In this document: positions 13,367-16,264 of the stretch, in pieces
Layout of the letters: every line of letters starts with the position of its first letter
Position numbering within the stretch: the stretch's first letter is position 1
NCBI GenBank assembly: GCA_047635375.1
Contig: JBLIKP010000057.1
Span: 1-16,264 of the forward strand
Direction: 5' to 3'
DNA length: 16,264 nucleotides
Source: JBLIKP01 sp047635375
GTDB taxonomy: Bacteria; Bacteroidota; Bacteroidia; Sphingobacteriales; Sphingobacteriaceae
The notes under the pieces: generated by a model
Databases searched by the model: none
The model's input: only the letters and a program-made list of their open reading frames with translations
What the model was told of the DNA's origin: nothing
Position numbers and translations under genes: made by a program

Positions 13367-15541
13367 ATGAGCGGAACACAAAATGGGAAATGCCCCGTGA
13401 TGCACGGTGGGAATACTGAAAATCATAATAATGTAATGGAATGGTGGCCCAAAGCGCTAAACCTAGATATTCTGCATCAGCACGACACTAAAACCAATCC
13501 CCTTGGCGATGATTTCAACTATGCCGAGGAGTTCAAAAAACTAAATCTCGAAGCTCTTAAATCCGACCTTAAAGCCCTAATGACCGACAGCAAACCGTGG
13601 TGGCCAGCCGACTGGGGCCATTATGGCGGATTGATGATTCGAATGGCATGGCATGCCGCAGGGACCTACCGCGTGGCTGATGGCCGTGGAGGGAGCAATA
13701 CAGGAAATCAACGTTTCGCCCCGCTCAACAGCTGGCCCGACAATGCCAACCTGGACAAGGCACGTCGTCTCCTTTGGCCTATAAAACAGAAATACGGAAA
13801 TAAAATCTCCTGGGCCGACCTCATCATTCTTGCCGGAAATATGGCCTACGAATCAATGGGTTTTAAAACTTATGGCTTTGCTGGAGGACGTGAAGACATT
13901 TGGCACCCTGAGAAGGATATTTATTGGGGTCAAGAGAAAGAATGGCTTGGGAAAGACCGCTACGAAACTGCGGGGGATAGCGAATCTTTGGACAATCCGC
14001 TTGCAGCAGTGCAAATGGGCCTAATCTACGTGAATCCTGAGGGAGTAGATGGGAAGCCAGACCCTATGCGCACCGCACAGGATGTCCGCACTACCTTCAA
14101 ACGTATGGCGATGAACGATGAAGAAACCGTGGCCTTAACAGCTGGCGGACATACAGTGGGGAAAGCCCATGGAAATGGGGATGACGGTATTTTGGGTGAG
14201 AGTCCGGAAGGTGCTGAGGTACATGATCAAGGGTTTGGCTGGATCAACCCTACCCGTAAAGGAAACGCCGAAGACACCGTAACCAGTGGCTTGGAAGGTG
14301 CATGGACTACCACTCCCGACAAATGGAACCACACCTACTTCCACCTTTTGCTAAACCATGAGTGGGAAGTAAGGAAAAGTCCGGCTGGGGCCAATCAATG
14401 GGAACCCGTGAGCATCAAGGAAGAAGATAAACCTTTTGATGCCCATATTTCTGGAAAGCGCCAAAACCCCATAATGACTGATGCCGACATGGCGATGAAG
14501 GTAGATCCTGAGTATCGTAAAATTTCAGAACGATTTATGAAGGATCCTGAATATTTTGCAAAAACATTTGCTAAGGCTTGGTTTAAACTAACGCATCGTG
14601 ACCTCGGCCCAAAAAGCCGCTATCTAGGAGCTGATTCACCAAAAGAAGATCTTCTTTGGCAAGACCCTATTCCTACTGGTGACGCTTCACTTTCCTCGGC
14701 TGATATCGAAAAACTAAAAGGTGAATTGTTGAGCTGCGGACTTTCGCATACAGAATTAATTAATACCGCTTGGGACAGCGCGCGCACTTTCAGAAGTTCC
14801 GATTTTAGAGGTGGCGCCAATGGTGCAAGAATTCGCCTAGCTCCTCAAAAAGATTGGGAAGCTAACGAGCCTGAACGTCTAAAGAAGGTTCTTGACAAAC
14901 TTTCCGAAATTCAATCCAACTTTGGCAAGAAAGTAAGCATGGCCGACCTCATAGTTTTAGGAGGTACTGCCGCTGTCGAAAAGGCCGCACACGAAGGAGG
15001 AGTAAACGTTAACGCTCCCTTCACTGCTGGCCGTGGCGATGCCAGTCAAGAAATGACCGATGCGGAATCTTTTGAAGTGCTGGAGCCTATCCACGATGGT
15101 TTTAGAAATTACCAAAAGAAACATTTTAGCGTAACACCAGAAGAACTCCTTCTGGACCGCACCCAACTTATGGGACTCACCGCACCAGAAATGACCGTGT
15201 TGGTAGGCGGAATGCGGACTTTAGGAACTAATTATGGGGACAAAAAACATGGCGTGTTAACCCAAAAAGAAGGTGTGCTAAGCAACGATTTCTTCATGAA
15301 CCTTACCGATATGAACAATTCATGGAAGCCCACAGGACAAAATTCCTACGACATCATCGAGCGCGCCACAAGCACTACCAAATGGACTGCCTCACGTGTT
15401 GATCTTGTTTTTGGTTCAAATTCCATTCTACGTGCTTACGCAGAATTCTACGCCCAGGACGACAATAAAGAAAGATTCGTCAAGGATTTTGTTAAAGTCT
15501 GGACCAAAGTCATGAACGCCGACAGGTTTGATTTGAACTAA
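13367..15541 (+). CDS. katG: Catalase-peroxidase KatG
   Basis: A 724-residue bifunctional heme catalase-peroxidase that removes hydrogen peroxide. The N-terminal active domain has the distal RMAWHAAGTYR with Arg92, Trp95 and His96, and the proximal heme ligand region GGHTVGKAHG with His262. The Met-Tyr-Trp cofactor residues that give catalase activity are present as Trp95, Tyr221 (LIYVNPEG) and Met247 (FKRMAMN); the Tyr-Met and Met-His spacings of 26 and 15 agree with M. tuberculosis KatG. A second, heme-free peroxidase-like domain fills the C-terminal half (about 420-724). The length is normal and there is no secretion signal; the start MSGTQNGKCPVMHGG is typical. The ATG follows an A-rich stretch rather than a Shine-Dalgarno site. 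It is a single-gene unit closed by a strong terminator. Peroxide control is expected but no operator was identified. Confidence 0.98.
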   Translation: MSGTQNGKCPVMHGGNTENHNNVMEWWPKALNLDILHQHDTKTNPLGDDFNYAEEFKKLNLEALKSDLKALMTDSKPWWPADWGHYGGLMIRMAWHAAGTYRVADGRGGSNTGNQRFAPLNSWPDNANLDKARRLLWPIKQKYGNKISWADLIILAGNMAYESMGFKTYGFAGGREDIWHPEKDIYWGQEKEWLGKDRYETAGDSESLDNPLAAVQMGLIYVNPEGVDGKPDPMRTAQDVRTTFKRMAMNDEETVALTAGGHTVGKAHGNGDDGILGESPEGAEVHDQGFGWINPTRKGNAEDTVTSGLEGAWTTTPDKWNHTYFHLLLNHEWEVRKSPAGANQWEPVSIKEEDKPFDAHISGKRQNPIMTDADMAMKVDPEYRKISERFMKDPEYFAKTFAKAWFKLTHRDLGPKSRYLGADSPKEDLLWQDPIPTGDASLSSADIEKLKGELLSCGLSHTELINTAWDSARTFRSSDFRGGANGARIRLAPQKDWEANEPERLKKVLDKLSEIQSNFGKKVSMADLIVLGGTAAVEKAAHEGGVNVNAPFTAGRGDASQEMTDAESFEVLEPIHDGFRNYQKKHFSVTPEELLLDRTQLMGLTAPEMTVLVGGMRTLGTNYGDKKHGVLTQKEGVLSNDFFMNLTDMNNSWKPTGQNSYDIIERATSTTKWTASRVDLVFGSNSILRAYAEFYAQDDNKERFVKDFVKVWTKVMNADRFDLN

Positions 15542-15563
15542 ATTTGAAACTTAATTTTAAAAT

Positions 15564-15594
15564 AAAAAGCGACCCAAATTGGGTCGCTTTTTTT
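15564..15594 (+). terminator. Rho-independent terminator of katG
   Basis: A-rich run then GCGACCC (15569-15575), loop AAATT, GGGTCGC (15581-15587) and seven T residues. The stem is 7 GC-rich bp, extended by flanking A-T pairs to 12, beginning 23 bp after the katG stop. The flanking A and T runs could let it work in both directions and serve the convergent gene at 15722. Confidence 0.93.
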
Positions 15595-15721
15595 GTTTGA
15601 ATGTTAAGCCTTTATGGCTATGAATTATGAGCCAGGTATTTTAAGTCATGAACTTTTGAGTTTGCTTGCCTTTGGGTTTTAAAAAGGGGTTGGAATGTTA
15701 TTTACTAATGGCCAAAATTGG

Positions 15722-16264
15722 TTAATCATTGTATTTCCCATGGCTGTCTATTGCCTGTTTCATATGCGCTAAATGATGATTTGAATGCCAAGCGTACATC
15801 CCAATATTCTCAGCAAGGGAAATCCTGTTTTCATGATCCGGGTGGATAAATTCACGTTTTAATTGCTCAGGACTTAATGATTTTAAAAGTATCCCTAGTC
15901 GAGCATGAACTCCCTCAAGGATTTTTAGTGATTTCTTTATATCAATTTCCAAGGAATCAGGCAATTCTGCCCAAAGCGCTTCTTCATAAGGTTTAATAGT
16001 AGGTACATCCTCGGTAAGTGCGAGCTTAAAGCGGATAAGTGCATTCATATGACTGTCGGCGCAGTGATGCACCAATTGCTGAATATTCCATCCCTCAGGG
16101 CGGTATTTCCAATGCAATTCCTCAAGTGAGAGGCCAGTAACTATATGATCGACATTATGGGGAAAGCTTTGGATGTCATTTATCCAGGTTGATAAATACC
16201 GTGGGGTGATTACTTCAGGCTTGGAAAATTTACCGATTGGGAATTTCAATGAAAATAATTCTTT
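15722..16264 (-). CDS. YfiT/DinB-like metal-dependent transferase or hydrolase, start probably outside window
   Basis: A DinB-superfamily four-helix-bundle protein matching the YfiT family, which includes bacillithiol transferases and was earlier called a metal-dependent hydrolase. Signature stretches, numbered from the TTG at 16249, are KFPIGKF (2-8), YRPEGWNIQQLVHHCADSHM (49-68), RFKLALTEDVPTIKPYEE (73-90) and MYAWHSNHHLAHM (151-163). The histidines of HHCADSH (61, 62, 67) and WHSNHHLAH (155, 158, 159, 162) include the expected metal ligands. The only start inside the window is TTG at 16249, but the frame stays open to the right edge (KELFSLKFPIG), and relatives usually have several residues before the FPIG motif, so the true ATG is probably just beyond. 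It converges on katG. If the host makes bacillithiol it may conjugate electrophiles to it; that is inference. Confidence 0.9.
   Translation of the reverse strand, partial: KELFSLKFPIGKFSKPEVITPRYLSTWINDIQSFPHNVDHIVTGLSLEELHWKYRPEGWNIQQLVHHCADSHMNALIRFKLALTEDVPTIKPYEEALWAELPDSLEIDIKKSLKILEGVHARLGILLKSLSPEQLKREFIHPDHENRISLAENIGMYAWHSNHHLAHMKQAIDSHGKYND

Noticed and set aside
14135..15166. Minus-strand frames within katG
   Set aside because: They are shadows of a highly conserved gene on the other strand.
15615..15634. TGGCT...AGCCA inverted repeat downstream of the YfiT-like gene as a terminator
   Set aside because: The arms are only 5 bp with a 10-nt loop and no T run; the katG terminator nearby could serve both directions.

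Overview
The window looks like chromosomal DNA of a Bacteroidota bacterium, probably Flavobacteriia or a close relative. The reasons are the AT-rich composition, A-rich translation starts with no obvious Shine-Dalgarno sites, promoter motifs of the Bacteroidota type (TTG about 19 bp upstream of TAnnTTTG), and protein families typical of that phylum (a GDCCVxC protein, a fused MerT-MerP transporter, a DEFD-box helicase, a PP_4765-like flavoprotein). No rRNA, tRNA, CRISPR array, transposase or phage gene was seen.

Region by region. (1) 1-1019: the N-terminal part of a DEAD-like RNA helicase, cut by the window edge, divergent from an MFS permease (1196-2413, + strand). (2) 2410-3634, minus strand: a compact metal-response operon with a CadC/ArsR-type repressor, a MerT-MerP fusion and a GDCCVxC cysteine-rich protein, under a promoter that overlaps a perfect 13-2-13 palindrome. 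No mercuric reductase is present. (3) 3636-8053, minus strand: a tightly packed run of a B12-type radical SAM protein, a broken bacterial-PH-domain gene, an MsrQ/YedZ-like heme membrane protein, an uncharacterised helical protein, a VF530 family protein with a repeat-rich N-terminus, and a decayed DUF4287/VOC remnant followed by a terminator hairpin. (4) 8088-10435, minus strand: an HI0933/PP_4765-like flavoprotein and a RhlE-like DEAD-box helicase. (5) 10496-11459, minus strand: two small multi-pass membrane proteins that appear to be diverged paralogues. (6) 11726-12631, minus strand: a two-domain rhodanese with a lipoprotein signal. (7) About 735 bp without a convincing gene, holding palindromic and direct repeats. 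(8) 13367-15541, + strand: katG, followed by a strong terminator. (9) 15722 to the right edge, minus strand: a YfiT/DinB-like metal-dependent enzyme whose start probably lies beyond the window.

Shared themes are metal and redox stress (mer-like operon, katG, rhodanese, MsrQ-like protein, YfiT-like transferase) and RNA remodelling (two helicases). The links between neighbouring operons are inference. The points most worth a second look are the paralogous membrane-protein pair, the radical SAM protein with a CX4CX2C cluster motif and an apparently split cobalamin domain, the two decayed genes inside an otherwise intact operon, and the two genes whose -7 element lies exactly 4 nt before the ATG, predicting leaderless transcripts.
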